Assembly: GCA_026120185.1 (NCBI GenBank)
Contig: JANUWF010001942.1
Coordinates: 3,570,001 to 3,634,000, forward strand
Direction of reading: 5' to 3'
From: Voacanga thouarsii
Taxonomy: Eukaryota; Streptophyta; Magnoliopsida; Gentianales; Apocynaceae
DNA: 64,000 nucleotides
Under the pieces are notes generated by a model that searched no databases, had not been told where the DNA came from, and worked only from the letters and a program-made list of their open reading frames with translations. This document shows positions 47,765-59,895 of the stretch, one piece after another. Each line of letters begins with the position of its first letter. The stretch's first letter is position 1. The translations under genes were made by a program, and so were the position numbers.

Positions 47765-49410
47765 TAAAATAATAAAATCAATTAAAGCCTTTTATGGAAA
47801 TAATTATAATTAATAAAATATTTATTACTAAAAATTTAATTATTATCTTTTAATCAAAACCCATTAAGGATTTGCTTATTATTTTTCAAGCAAGACTCAT
47901 TAAATTTATTTTCAACAAATTTTAGCTATCAATTATTTTCTAACAACTAAATTATTAATAAATCATTATTTTATCTAATACCACCTTAGACCCTTTTTCA
48001 AATAAACCATAATTTATTTTTAGCAAGATTTAAACCTTCAACTTTTTGTACCTATTTCCCAAACTCTAGTTATTTTAATATCAAACTAGATTTATTTTAT
48101 GAACCCTTTTTATTTATTATTGGGCCTTAAAGCTTGGGACACTAGGGATATGATTATAGTAAGTTGAGTTAGTTTTATTAGAGAAAGTGAGTTTTTGGCT
48201 TGAGTTTGATTGTGGTTTGTATTTACCCTATGCGGGGTTAGGTAAGCTGTTGGAGACCTTTGTTGTGGGCAAGGATCAGGTAAGCTCCTGCATAAAACCT
48301 ATTTAATGAATAAATGATCTTTATGGCAAGCCAAATGTAGAGTGCATAGTCACTCATTTTTGTAAAGGCAATTGAGGATTATTTCCGTTCTCATTTCAGA
48401 CAAACAAATTATTTGCAAATCAATAAGCAGATTTACTCAAAACTCTTTCTAAAACTGATTTTGACAAAGACTTTGGAAATCCTTAATTGCCATTTTCAAG
48501 TGGAACTGTGTTTTGTTCATTTTCTTCCCAAGTGGGATATGTTGCGTTGAGTACTCAATGGGGGTAGACTGGTAGTACTAGTTTTGAAGAGCAAGAGTGA
48601 GTCTTCTGGCAGGAGGCCTCCTCCAGAAGATGAACTCAACTTAGAGAAATGTCAGTAATACTTAATCATACCTGTCCGAGCTAGCAATTTTTATTTCAGT
48701 CAAGTGACTGTGTTTTGCCAGAATGGATACCCGGTTGTTGTTTGGGTATAGAGAAGGAGGAGTATCTTGCTCGGTAGGCCGATCACCTACCTTTAGTCAG
48801 TCTGCACAAAGTGTCGGCATTCTGACCGGCAGTATGCACAAAGTGTCGGCATACTGACCATCCAGCTTATGGGGCCCAACGTGTGGTAACCCATAATCCT
48901 TTCTTTCGAGTGGTTGATCTTATAAATTATGTATGGCTGGAAAAGCCAAAACGCCACTCTTGCTTTTGACTAATGTTTATTGCTTGCCAATATTTCTCTT
49001 ATAAAGTTTTTATACTCTGCATCCATGAACTATTTCCACTGAACACCCAAAGCACACATGGACTTAATGAGATTTCTGTCTCATCACCTTTTTACCATGA
49101 TTTCAGGCCAATCCTGCTGTGGGGATGAGTAGCTAGTGTTATCTGCCTTGGAAGAGAATGTTGTCTTTTATTTTTATGTATTGCTTTGGGGAGTTGAGAG
49201 TGGATGATTTTATTTATGGATTTATTTTTCTTTTGGGAATTCATGGTTTTATTCATGGATTTATTCTTGGGTTGTAATAAATTTTAAGTTAAATTATTAT
49301 TTTCATTTCGCTATTTTAATTGTGTGACCTAATTATAAAAACCCCTTGTCCTTTGGACAGGGCGACATCCCTGGCCCTGACGGGCCTAGGTAGTGGGGTG
49401 TTACATTTTG

Positions 49411-50460
49411 CATTGCCCTTTGATATGTGGATCCAGCATTCTTCAGACCAAAAGGTATCACTATGTAGCAATAGATTCCTTTTGGAGTACGAAAAGCAGT
49501 AAGCTCCTGATCTTCTGGTGCCATTTTGATTTGGTTATACCCAGAAGATCCATCCATGAAAGATAGAACTTCATGGCCAGTGGTTGCATCTCCATCAGTT
49601 TAAGAATAGGTAGTGGAAAATCATCTTCTGGGCAGGCATCATTTAGATTCCTATAATCCACACAAATTCGAATTTGTTCATTTTTCTTCCTCACAGGGAC
49701 AATATTCGCAACCCAAGTTAGATACTTGACCTTTTGAATAAATTTGGCTTCGATCAACTTGCTCATTTCTACTTTAATTAATGGAACCAGCTCAGGTAAA
49801 AAACGCCATTGGGCTTGCTTTACTAGTATTGTCCCATCCTTTACAACTAAATGGTAGACAACAATTTTGATGTCTAAGCCAATCATTTCTTTATATGTCC
49901 AAGCAAAGACATCTTTGAATTCCTTCAACAGGTCGATATAGGCCTTTTCTTCTTCAGGCGATAAGAGTGCATTTATGTAAATTAGGCGAGGATCTTCAAT
50001 AGTGTCTAAATTTACTTCTTTGAGTTCATTAACTATGGCTTTTATGCCTTCTTCAAGTTTTGCTGGAGCATGCTTAGCATCTTCTTCCTTAGTACACTCT
50101 TCATCATAGATAGTGATGTGATTACAAAAGGCTATACTTTCTTCACCACAAAACACAATAGATGTCACTTGTGTTATTATTTTTAGGACTCCATTGCAAT
50201 TCACCACCGTTCTTACCTTAGAGGAGACTTTGCCGAAACGTCTTGTCTTTGAAATGACTATAACTCCAAGCCTCTTGAAAATAGGTTTTCTTCTTCTCTT
50301 TGGGCCTAACCTAGTGAAAACAGATGGACGTGAATTTATGTCTCCTATCCGACCAAAAACAGATAGCGGTTTTGACATCACTTCATCTTCTACAGTAATA
50401 TACTATACATTGGCCCTTGTAATCTTGGGTCGGATGGGAGATGCTTGTTTGTAACCCAAA
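49411..50460 (-). pseudogene. Reverse transcriptase N-terminal part of G2
   Basis: From upstream: SKPLSVFGRIGDINSRPSVF, LLSPEEEKAYIDLLKEFKDV, FAWTYKEMIGLD, QAQWRFLPELVPLIKVEMSK and RICVDYRNLNDACPEDDFPL (about 49680). A frameshift follows, then FMDGSSGYNQIKMAPEDQEL (49557) and PFGLKNAGSTYQRAMQN ending at the X solo LTR. The order is standard for Tat polyproteins, with a linker between protease and RT. Motif A keeps its Asp (FMDG). Confidence 0.9.
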
Positions 50461-50842
50461 CCAGTACGCTCTTTTCCTATTGGCATACTTCGGGTAGATC
50501 CTGAGCTTTGACCCTTTTCCTTGTCGATATCAACAGGAAGTTTTCCCAATAAATGTTAACTTTGTGAATTATATCTAGCCTTTACTAGGAGCTTATAAGC
50601 ATTTGGGTCAAATATTTCCTTCGTACGCGAGGTTGGTAATTCATCATGCTTTATCTTTATCTCTCTCTTTGGTTAGACAAATTCTTTCAAAGAAGCATTT
50701 GGTAACTTAACTGAGTCTACCTTTGTAAGGGGCAAAGTGAGCCCTCCTAATGGCTTTTTATGTGCATATTGCTTGGTAGAGCTTTTCTGCACCTACTGTA
50801 GCTTTGACATCTTTGGAGAAAGTAACATTTTTATCTTCCTTC

Positions 50843-52552
50843 TGTTAGTGTTATGCTCTAGAGACAATCACTTGTACGTTGTATATGACACATTTTATTT
50901 TAATAAAAGGCATTATTTATCGTACAGTTTCTTTTGTTTACTTTTGTATAATATAACTGTCAGATAAAGTCCCTCGTACATCATTGTGTTAAGGAAATCA
51001 TGACATGAGATTCCTACTACAATGTATAGTGTTAGTACTTAAATAGTCCCTAGTCGTAATATTAATGAGATAGGACATCATTAATGCGTTAAGACTAACA
51101 TGTGTTAGACTACCTGATTTGATCAGGCGGTGGTTCTCATATCAATGAGTATTGAGATACTCAAAGTTAACACATGGATGCTTATTAATGGAACAAGTTC
51201 ATTGGATGACCTAGTTATGAGATAATCATATGGATAACTATTTATTGCCAGTGATATAATTTCAATATAACAAACGTGCAAGTATCCTTAGACTTGAGAT
51301 CTCCAAGGTACTTTGTTTGATGAGCATTGTGCTTTGATTCCAATCTCTGGAGCCAGATCGAGGGCCACCTATGGGATGAATATTGGGTACATTGTGAGGT
51401 AAACGAAAGCAGTTGAGAGGGTCAATAAATGATTCACCACTCCTAATAATAAGGGCGAATATCTCACGGTTACTTGTAGAAATTACTCATCGAGAAGTCC
51501 TTGGCCAAGGCGACTGTGTATTGAAAACAGTTCCAATTGATACACATCTAGAGTAGTGGGTTCCTAGTACAAGTACTATTATATTCAGGCCAGAATTAAT
51601 ATATTTTGGAGGAAGTTGGCACTAATTCCATACTCCAAACCGAATGAGATATTATATGGTGAAATGAGTTAATTGCACTGTAGCTTGTTATTGAATGGTT
51701 TATGTCAAGCCACTTGACTTCCTGGACTCTTGGGTGGTCGTGATGTGTTGCTAGATACCGCTCATAATCTAGGAATATGAGTTTATTAATTGATGAATTA
51801 ATAAACCAATCATGATTAGAATTGATATGATTAATTCTAATTAATTATGGATTATTAATCTCAAAGACATTTGAATTAATTCATGCTCGCTACCAATTGA
51901 TTGGGAAATCTAATAGGTCACACACAATAGAGGATTATATACTTATGATGTTATTTGATAACATAGTGGAGCTAATTGCAAGAAAGGGAAGTTGTTATGG
52001 CCAAATTATAATTAGTTATAATTTATGGGCTAAATTGTAATTGTGAGAACTTGATATTTCCAATTACAATTAGAGAATTCTAACTGTTTTAGAATTCTCA
52101 GTTTTTCAGTGATTTTTTATGTCATATAAGGTATACGCACGAAACCCTAAGGGGTGATTCACGAAACAACAGCTTCCAACCTTCTCTTCTTGCTCTCTCG
52201 TTTTTCCTGAAAAACAAGAAGAACCCTAGCCGCCACTTTAGTTTATGCTAGCACATAAACATCTTGGTGCTTGAGAGTGATCCTCCATGTGGATTTCTGT
52301 TAGAGATAATCACACACTGTGATTATAGTGGTTGGATATTCAACTCTCGTGGTGTTTGATCAAGTGGATTGTTAGATCACGCCTCAGACTTGAAGAAGAA
52401 AAATTTTGTTTTTAGACGCTCAGCAAAGAAAGGTAAAGTTGTTACCTTTGTCCTCTATATGTCTTGTTTTCCACACATATGCGGTTCCTGGGATGGTATC
52501 TCAATCTTATTTTTCTGCTGCACTATATATGATATGCACGAGATACCCAACA
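50843..52552 (+). repeat. Solo LTR of the C2 copia family
   Basis: 1,710 bp from TGTTAGTGTTATGCTC at 50843 to GATACCCAACA at 52552. Perfect 5-bp duplications CCTTC lie at 50838-50842 and 52553-52557. It matches the C2 3' LTR (29632-31375), reversed. It lies between protease and reverse transcriptase of G2. Confidence 0.95.
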
Positions 52553-52557
52553 CCTTC

Positions 52558-53406
52558 CCTCTTGATAAATCGATCTTAGTTGATTCACCATCTTTTTTAA
52601 TATAGGACTTAGCATCAACAATTGCGACTTAGCTTTAGTAAATGGTTTATCATCAAAATCTATTTTCTTTACCACGCCATTTCAACGGAATTTGAAACAT
52701 TGATGCAGGGTTGATGGCACCACACCATTATCATGGAGCCATGGTCTTCTTAGTAGAATATTGTAGGAGGTCTTGGCATCAATAACATGAAAAAGTGCAG
52801 TTGAAAGCATGTCTTCAATTAATATGTCCAATCCAAAAGTACTACTAGCTCGTTGCCCCTCTTAATTGAAGCCTTGTATCATAAGGCGACTTTGAAACAA
52901 CTCATCCATAGAAATGCCCAACTCTTTTAATGTTCACAGAGGTAAAATGTTTACTACCGATCCTCCATCTAATAGTACCCTATTCACTCTCTGTTCTTAC
53001 ATGTAGCTAACCACAAATAATGGTCTGTTGTGAGGCATTGAGCCAAGTAGCAAATCTTTATCAGTGAATATGATCTCAGTCATGTAGATACTAAGGTTTG
53101 CTAAAGACTTAATTCTCTCCATGTCTCCTTCATTTATATATATTCATCATTGTCTTCTTTGCTTTCCTCATCATATATGGCATAGCATGAAATAATGTTG
53201 AACTTTTTAACCAGTTCCCTTGGTATGCAATCTTTCAGCGTGAGAGGTCCTGGAGATTTCTTCCAAAAAGAATCATCTACTGTTGATGCAGATTTGGTCT
53301 TTTTCCTTTTAACCTTTGTCACATTTTTCTTTGTAAATCTGCTTCTTACCAGTGAAGCTCCATCTTTTGAGGCTTTGGTGCGTTTCTTTCTTTTTGTTAC
53401 AAGTGT
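52558..53406 (-). pseudogene. Protease region of G2
   Basis: LTLKDCIPRELVKKFNIISC at about 53230 is followed by RVNRVLLDGGSVVNILPL at about 52980, an aspartic-protease active-site region of the form used by Tat elements (DGG in place of DSG). ELGISMDELFQSRLMIQGFN and [19 protein letters not shown] (about 52740) complete the retropepsin fold. Several stops interrupt it. The solo LTR at 50843-52552 separates it from reverse transcriptase. Confidence 0.85.
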
Positions 53407-55208
53407 CTAGCCTTCATTTTCACCATAGATAGAAGGTTCTTCAACTTCTTGTTGATATTCTTCGGTAGGAAGGACTTGTCTATCAACACCAACCTTGATA
53501 GGATCAAAACTTCCAAACTTAACCTCCAAAATAATGGGTTCAACAAGAGGGATGACAACAGTTGTCAAATTTGCAAATGCTTTGTCTTCTTCAAGGACTA
53601 CATGTCCTTCACGGACGAACTGCATGATCTTATCCTTAAATACAAAACACTTCTTAATTGAATGACCAATCAGCTGATAGTACTTGCAGTAGTTAGGATC
53701 ATTTATTCATCTACTTCATTTGGACGTTTTGCTTCCGGAAACTCTATAGCTTTAGCAACTAATAATTCATTGAACATTGAAAAAACATTAGAGTCGAGAA
53801 AATGATATTCCTTAGACTGCCTTTCTTCTAAGGTTACCTTTTTTCTTTCCTACGGATGATTCACCTTCTGAGTTATTTTTGGAGAAATCTTTATTGGAGT
53901 CACGACCGTGGCCATGGATTCCTTTGCTTCATTTTTAGAAAAATATTTACTCTATTTTCTAAAATCTTATTTTTCTTTACCTTTGTTGGGGTCTTGAATA
54001 GGTGCCATACCCCCATATGCGATGATGCTCAATTCCATATCATGAGCATGGGTCACCAATTCTTCAAAAGTCTTTGGCATGATCCCTTTATAGATATACT
54101 GGAGTCCCTAGTGCATACCTTATATGCACATCTCAATTGCAAATGATTCACTTAGAAAATCTCTACAATTGAGGTTCAAATTCCTCCATCTAGTCCACCA
54201 CTGGTTCGTCTTTCCATTAATGAGAGTTAGTGAGCTCTACCATGCTGACAATTCTACGAGTGCTATAGAATCTATTGAGAAATTCTTGTTCAAGTTGCTC
54301 CCAATTATTGACGGAACCAGGTGCCAAATCGGTGTACCAGTTAAATACATTTCCTTTTAGGGATCGTACAAACTGTTTCACTAGTAGATCCCTATAAATT
54401 CCAGCATTGTTGCACGTCTCGATGAAGTAAGGCACGTGCTGCTTAGGATTTCCTTTACCATCAAATTGTTGAAACTTTAGTGGTTGATATCTAGCTGGCA
54501 TTCTCATATAATCAATTCTTTGCGAATAAGGCTTTGCATATGTGAAGGTGGATTTGCTACCTCCTTCATACTTGTCCTTAATCGTACCCATGATAAAGTC
54601 TTTGAGCTCGTCCACAAGAATCATACATTCGGAGTATATCTGAATATCCTGTGATTTCTTGGAAGTTTCCACTTCCTCTTGCACTTCAGATCTCTTTAGA
54701 GGAGCTTAACTTGTTTCGCCAATCTTCTCAAAGTGATTGATGAGATGTGCGATGGTAAGATCTTACTCTTGGAAGCGTTTGGCGAGTCCCTCCACTAATT
54801 TTGTGAGGTGCGTGAGTTGCTCTTCCAGATTTTGTATGTTCATCATCATAACCAATGCCATAGAAGAAGCAATATAATCTTCATTGAATGAAGCTTTGGA
54901 TTTGAAGTCCCCATGCGGGAATTGAGGCGAAAAGCCAGTACTTGAACTTTGGTCAGCTTGCTTGGAGATGTTGGTCTTCTCCAATAAAGGTAATATCCTG
55001 CGCATTGTAGAAGCAACATCATGCTTCAACTTTGCAGTTGCAGGCGATGAGACAACACTGAATCATTTTGTGAAAGAGCTCAAGCCTTACTTCTTGTCAG
55101 CATACCTTAGCTTGAAGATTGTGGAGCCTTGCCAACAATTGTAGCAGCCTCCATGATATCAACAACCTTTAAACGAGCAGATGTAGTTTTGTTGTTCTTT
55201 GGGGCCAT
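53407..55208 (-). pseudogene. gag of Tat element G2
   Basis: Starts MAPKNNKTTSARLKV at 55208, about 100 bp inside the 5' LTR. Blocks in order: a helical region NIQNLEEQLTHLTKLVEGL (54830); the capsid QFDGKGNPKQHVPYF, FVRSLKGNVFNWYTDLAP and EQEFLNRFYSTRRIVSMVEL (54480-54230); a decayed middle; and a nucleic-acid-binding end NDPNYCKYYQLIGHS...KKCFVFKDKIMQFV (about 53680). Several stops and frameshifts occur. The capsid sequence is typical of the Tat lineage. Confidence 0.9.
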
Positions 55209-55692
55209 TGAGTTGATTTGTGCTTGTACTTGAACTTGGGATTGATTTAAATGTTGAAGAGAAGAGATGGGAGGTAGAGATGAACCCATTGGGCATGCCA
55301 GAAATTTGTAGACGACAAATTTCAAGCTTGCAAATAAGACCAGAAAAATATCAAAATTTACAAAATGTTTAATAAATATGAAAAATAGTTACAAATTTTC
55401 GAAGAAGTCCTAAACCGTAGGATAAGTCCTCCAATTCTTCTCTTTTTAAAAAACGTTGATTTGAGGGCTAAAGAGTTTAATCTCGGATCGAACGAAATTT
55501 GATGATGAACACTTGATTGCCAAACCTTCGAGACTTGTTTGATGCAAAACAAGATGAACGCCTTGAAATTTCATGAAGATTCTGAACCTTGAATTTGATG
55601 AAGTTTGAATGCTTGAGCTTGTTGAAACTTGAAAGGCCTCTTGTTTGTTGAAGCTTGAGTATCCAGGGGTACCTTGAACCTTTAAGGAAAGA

Positions 55693-55706
55693 CCCTATTT
55701 ATAGGG
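55693..55706 (-). promoter_or_regulatory. LTR TATA box of G2 (5' LTR copy)
   Basis: CCCTATAAATAGGG, a palindromic TATA motif, conserved at the same place in the 3' LTR. It would drive the G2 transcript leftward. Confidence 0.65.
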
Positions 55707-55897
55707 CAAAAATCCCTTGACTTTAGCATAAATAATCGATGTGGAATTTTGAAGTAGTCTTCTAACAAACCCTAATGGACTTCGGTTAAAAGATAACCTG
55801 AGCTTAATTTATGTTTTAGCCCAATCTCATTTAATCCACATTATATTTAAGTTATGAGATTTTTTAAAAAGTTCAACTTTAGGGCCTAGTCTAATTC

Positions 55898-56801
55898 TAG
55901 GGGCGGCAATATTGAACACGACACGCCAACACGACATGAAAACGACACGGTTATAGCGGGTTAGGGTTGGGGTTTCGCGGGTTCGGGTCGAAACAGGTCG
56001 ACCCGTTTAACTTTAAATGTGTACAGGTCCTAAACGGGTTCAACCCGTTTTAACCCGCGAACCCGTTTAACTTTTTTTAATATTTATATTTAATACTTTT
56101 TGTAATACCCTACAAATTTCACTATAAAAAAATTAGATAATTTAATTTTTACATGAATTAATTGAATTAAATTTTATTATATGAATTAATTGTATTGTTT
56201 GTGTGTCTATTTTGTTTAATTATATGAGACCTCTTAAGAAAAATAAATGATGTTAATGCATCTATTTACTTGATATATAGTAAATGAATCATTCTTAATT
56301 AATTATTATTTAGTGTTTATAATAATAATATTATTACAATGACTTTTAGTTAGAGAAAATAATTTTTTGAACAATTCAATTTTATTGCAAAACTACATTT
56401 GTTCAGATTTTTAAGATTAAATCTTATGAATTTATTAAGATCTCTAAATATTGAGTGGGATAGTTTGTTATTTTATTGGGTTTTTATGACTTTATGGGTT
56501 GTTTTATTAGTTTTTTTAATTTTATATGATTTGATTTAATTTTGTAAAATTTTTTGTGTAATGGTGCACAGATTGGTGGGTTTAATAAGTATTCGGATTG
56601 ACGGATTTAATAATTATCTATTTAATTTTTGTGTCTAATCGTGTCAACCCGTTTTATAACACGAACACGACACGAGAATAAACGGGTTGACACGACACGA
56701 CACGTTTATTAAACGGGTCGTGTTCGGATTGGCCTGTCGAGTGTAATTATCTCAAGTTGACACGACCCGCCAACCCGAACACGACACGATTGCCACCCTT
56801 A
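55898..56801. mobile_element. hAT-like non-autonomous element (904 bp)
   Basis: Ends TAGGGGCGGCAAT and ATTGCCACCCTTA are inverted repeats with two mismatches. Perfect 8-bp duplications TCTAATTC flank it (55890-55897 and 56802-56809). Both ends carry ~100 bp of GC-rich, ACGACACG/CGGGTT-containing sequence, and the middle is A/T-rich without genes. It would need a transposase from elsewhere. Confidence 0.9.
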
Positions 56802-57041
56802 TCTAATTCCATAATATATTGAATTTAATGTAAAATGTACCATTAACAATAGCCTAATTTTTATAGGCCAATCTCATGATACATTGGATTTAATGGACTT
56901 TTAATAATTGCCCAACTATATTAGTCCAAGAATAATTATATTTATTCATGAATTAATTTTAATTAATCAAGACTAAAATATATAATTTTCTTGTAATCTT
57001 GATTAAATAAAATTTATCCAAATTTCTTTGTTTACAACTAT

Positions 57042-57840
57042 ATTAGATCTTCAGAAGTCCAACTTGAGCTCAAGAATTTGAACCAAAGGTACTTGTACAA
57101 AGCATTGAAATCATGCTACAATATTCTCCAGCCATGTTAATATCAATTGAAGTTCACAAATAAAAATAGATAAGAGTGTTCGATCAAATCACAATCAATG
57201 AGACACAAATAAAAATGTTACACGAGGAAGATTATTTTCTCTTCTTTCTCTGTAAGCTGCACAGAGGGAAAAAGGTCATAAATTCAGAGGAATGTAATTT
57301 GAAGATAAAGATAACTGAAAGCTACAATCTTTGGAATAAACTAAAAACAGGTGCCAAATTAAAAAAAAAAAAATGCAATGTGATATTCACTTGTCTGGAA
57401 AGATAAAGAAAAATGAGAAACTATAAATTTCCTTTACTTCGGGTCCTTGAATTTACTTTGGCTATGAGAGGCCGTGGGCGAGAAAGACTGAGCTTCTCTA
57501 ATTGACGCTTCCTAAATCCCTTGTTAAAATGCCGACAGTAGATGAGCTCGGCGACAACAGAGGTGCTCGGTGGTGGTAGTGTTGTGGAGCTTTGGAAACT
57601 AATGGGGGTGGGGGGGTGTTCCAGAAAAAAGGCAGCAGTAAGGGGTGGAGGGGGGGGGGGATGTTCCGAAAAAATTGCAGCTGAGGTGGGCGTTAGCAGT
57701 GTCGGTGGGTTGGGAAGGGAGGGTGTTTGTCAGAAAATGTGGTAGGAGGGAAGGGGAAGGTCATAGAGGAATCAGTTCTAAGGGAAGTAGCAAAAGGAAA
57801 GAAAACGACTAAATGTTAACTTAGTCTTGAATTTAGCAAT
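57042..57840. other. CACTA 5' region, no gene recognised
   Basis: CACTA interior to the right of the Tat insertion. It includes a G-rich block at about 57540-57740 (GGTGGTGG, GGGGGGGG runs). A 67-codon frame lies there but is glycine-rich low complexity and unsupported. In En/Spm elements the GC-rich untranslated first exon lies just inside the 5' subterminal repeats, which may be what this is. Confidence 0.45.
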
Positions 57841-57939
57841 GGCCTAAAACCATCGCTAAGCTCTCTCATTTTGAGAGAGTTTAGCGATGGTATACGTTTT
57901 GTAGCTAATTCAATCCAGATAGCGAAGGATTAGCGATAG

Positions 57940-57980
<41 letters not shown>

Positions 57981-59895
57981 CATCTCTATATTATATAATT
58001 TCATTTTATATTAATAGATAATGCCACATCTTAATTTTACTCAATTTCATGCAGGTTGTTAGAATTTTTGATAAAACTAAACTCAAAATTAAATAATTAA
58101 CAATTTATATGTTAACTGATAATAAATGTTTTTCCAATTTTAATCTTTTTTACAAAAAAATTATATTGTAAACAACTAAACATTTAATGAAGTTCTAATT
58201 AAGTTGTTAATATTTACTGGTTAATATTAATTTGGTTAAAATTTAAGAAAAGTTCAAGTATTATTTACTTGTTAATATTAATGTCATAGACGCACACTAA
58301 ATTATATAAATACAAATATGTAACACATATATCATTAACGTATCAATATATATACTATATAACTATAATAGACGCATACATAATTATATAAACACTAGTT
58401 TTAACACACACGGCTATTATCTATATATGCATATACATTTATAACCATTAATATATCACTATATTATATAACTACATTAAATGTGTATACACACGCGCAC
58501 ACACACATAAACACTAGTACATAATATGCATAGCTATAATATCCATATATGGCGTATACAATTAAACTATTAATATATTGGTATAGTATATTACTAGATT
58601 TAAAATGTATATATATTAACTATCTACTATTTCAAGAAAATATATCTATATGTCATTATTGTATAACAACATGTATATTTTAAAATATATCAAAATACTT
58701 AATTATACACAAATCTGGCGATCAAATAAATTTAAATTTTAAATAAAATATCAAAATTTATACTTCTGTGGCTAAACTCTAGAAAACATCGAGGGTTTAG
58801 CTATGGAGATATAAAAAAAATCCTCTAAATTTTATTTTTTGAAAATTTCATATGGTCGTAGCTAAACCCTAGTAAATAGCGAGATTTAGCTATGGCTTAA
58901 AATCCCATTCTTCAACAAAGTAACCCATCTAGCTAACCTGTCACTATGGCATAGGGTATAGTCACAATTTAGATACATATTAACGATAGAAAAATATGCG
59001 TTCATTTTTTAATTTTGGATTACCATCGCAATAGCGTTGCTACTTAGAGACGCCTTTTAACCATAGCTATTTAGCTTTGGCGTTGCGATAGCTGGTCAAC
59101 CATTAGTCGTTGTTTTTTTTTTTGTTTTTTTGTTTTTTTTTTTGCCATCGCAATGCCATAGCAAATTAGGGATGGCTAAAAAGAGCCTTCACATTTTTCT
59201 TGTAGTTTAACGAGGGCTTAGCTACGGCCGTTTTAACCTAATATTCCAAAATATTTTTTGTGAGAAAATTTTATGGCCATAGCTAAACCCTTTGTAATTA
59301 GCAAGGGCTTATCTACAACTTTTTTAATCTGAAAATTTCAATAATTTTTTTCAAAAAAAAAAAATTACAGCCGTAACTAAGCTCTAGCTAATTATAGAGG
59401 GTTTTGCTACGGCTATTTTATCTTAATATTCTTTTTAAAAAAAAACGTAGCTAAACCCTCTCTAATTAGCGAGGGATTAGCTATAGCCCTTTTATCCTAA
59501 AATTTCAATAATTGCTTTGAGAAAAAAATTATAGCCATAGCTAAACCCTCGCTACATAGCGATGGTTTAGCTATGGCCATTTTATCATAATATTCCAAAA
59601 TATTTTCTTTGACAAAAAAATAACGGTTGTAGCTAAACCCTCTCTAATTAGTGAGGGTTTAGCTACGGTTATAATTTTTTTTCTCAAAAAAATTATTGCA
59701 ATTTTAGGACCGTAGCTAAGCCTTCTCTAATTAGTGAGGGTTTCGTACCCTCTCAAATCTGTCGTATTTGAGAGTATTCAGTTATGGTTGGTCAACTCCT
59801 CGGTAAATTGTCCCTCTCCTTACTTGCCCTTGCAAAATTTTCGCTAATTAGCGATAGTATTTTTATTATTGCTAATACCATGTTTTCTTGTAGTG
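57841..59895. repeat. CACTA right subterminal region with ~45-bp palindrome array
   Basis: The motif family of the left end recurs here. Between 59277 and 59760 six palindromes of the form TAGCTAAACCCTCNCTAAT / TTAGNGAGGGTTTAGCTA begin at about 59277, 59368, 59448, 59536, 59627 and 59709, 80-91 bp apart; weaker copies lie at 58768 and 58856. An (AT)n run sits at 57943-57978. The terminus TTTCTTGTAGTG ends at 59895. Confidence 0.88.

Larger units (their letters stand above)
45016..49405 (+). repeat. Solo LTR of gypsy family X (4.39 kb)
   Basis: Runs from TGTGAAACCCCAGTC at 45016 to GTGGGGTGTTACA at 49405. Perfect 5-bp duplications TTTTG lie at 45011-45015 and 49406-49410, and G2's reverse transcriptase reads across. 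The orientation is opposite to G1. It contains a tRNA-like block, a (CT)n run and an (AT)n run. No coding frames are conserved with the G1 copy. At 4.4 kb it is a very long LTR, and perfect duplications suggest a fairly young insertion. Confidence 0.95.
25124..57036 (-). mobile_element. Tat-lineage Ty3/gypsy retrotransposon G2, host of five insertions
   Basis: The 3' LTR (25124-25971) and 5' LTR (55307-57036, itself interrupted) are the same sequence. The outside flanks ACCAT (25119-25123) and ACTAT (57037-57041) differ by one C/T transition, so they read as one target duplication. Gag, protease, reverse transcriptase, RNase H, a second archaeal-type RNase H and integrase follow on the minus strand. 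The extra RNase H is diagnostic of the Tat lineage. Between integrase and 3' LTR an antisense PMD gene is carried. LTRs differ by about 15% over 215 bases counted by eye, so the insertion is old. Part of the segment between 29631 and 42471 has been deleted. Confidence 0.9.
55307..57036 (-). repeat. 5' LTR of G2, interrupted by a hAT-like element
   Basis: Plus-strand ends are TGTAGACGACAAA and TTTGTTTACA, proper TG...CA. Without the insert and one 8-bp duplication it is 818 bp. Just inside on the minus strand is TCTGGCATGCCCAATGG, the GGCAYGCCC-type motif that follows the 5' LTR in many Tat elements. The target duplication ACTAT follows at 57037. Confidence 0.9.
16531..59895 (-). mobile_element. 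CACTA (En/Spm-type) transposon, split by the Tat retrotransposon
   Basis: The left terminus CACTACAAGAAA at 16531 and the right terminus TTTCTTGTAGTG at 59895 are the classic CACTA inverted ends. They are flanked by the 3-bp duplication TAA (16528-16530 and 59896-59898). Without the nested retrotransposon the element is about 11.4 kb (16531-25123 plus 57042-59895). It carries decayed TNP2-type transposase and TnpA-like reading frames on the minus strand, and repeat-filled subterminal regions at both ends. The 5' end is therefore at 59895. Confidence 0.92.

Noticed and set aside
57542..57745. 67-codon glycine-rich frame
   Set aside because: Low-complexity G-run translation within the CACTA 5' region, without a recognisable domain.
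59277..59760. CRISPR-like array of regularly spaced palindromes
   Set aside because: It lies inside CACTA subterminal DNA of a plant element, the spacing is irregular, and the 'spacers' are related to each other.
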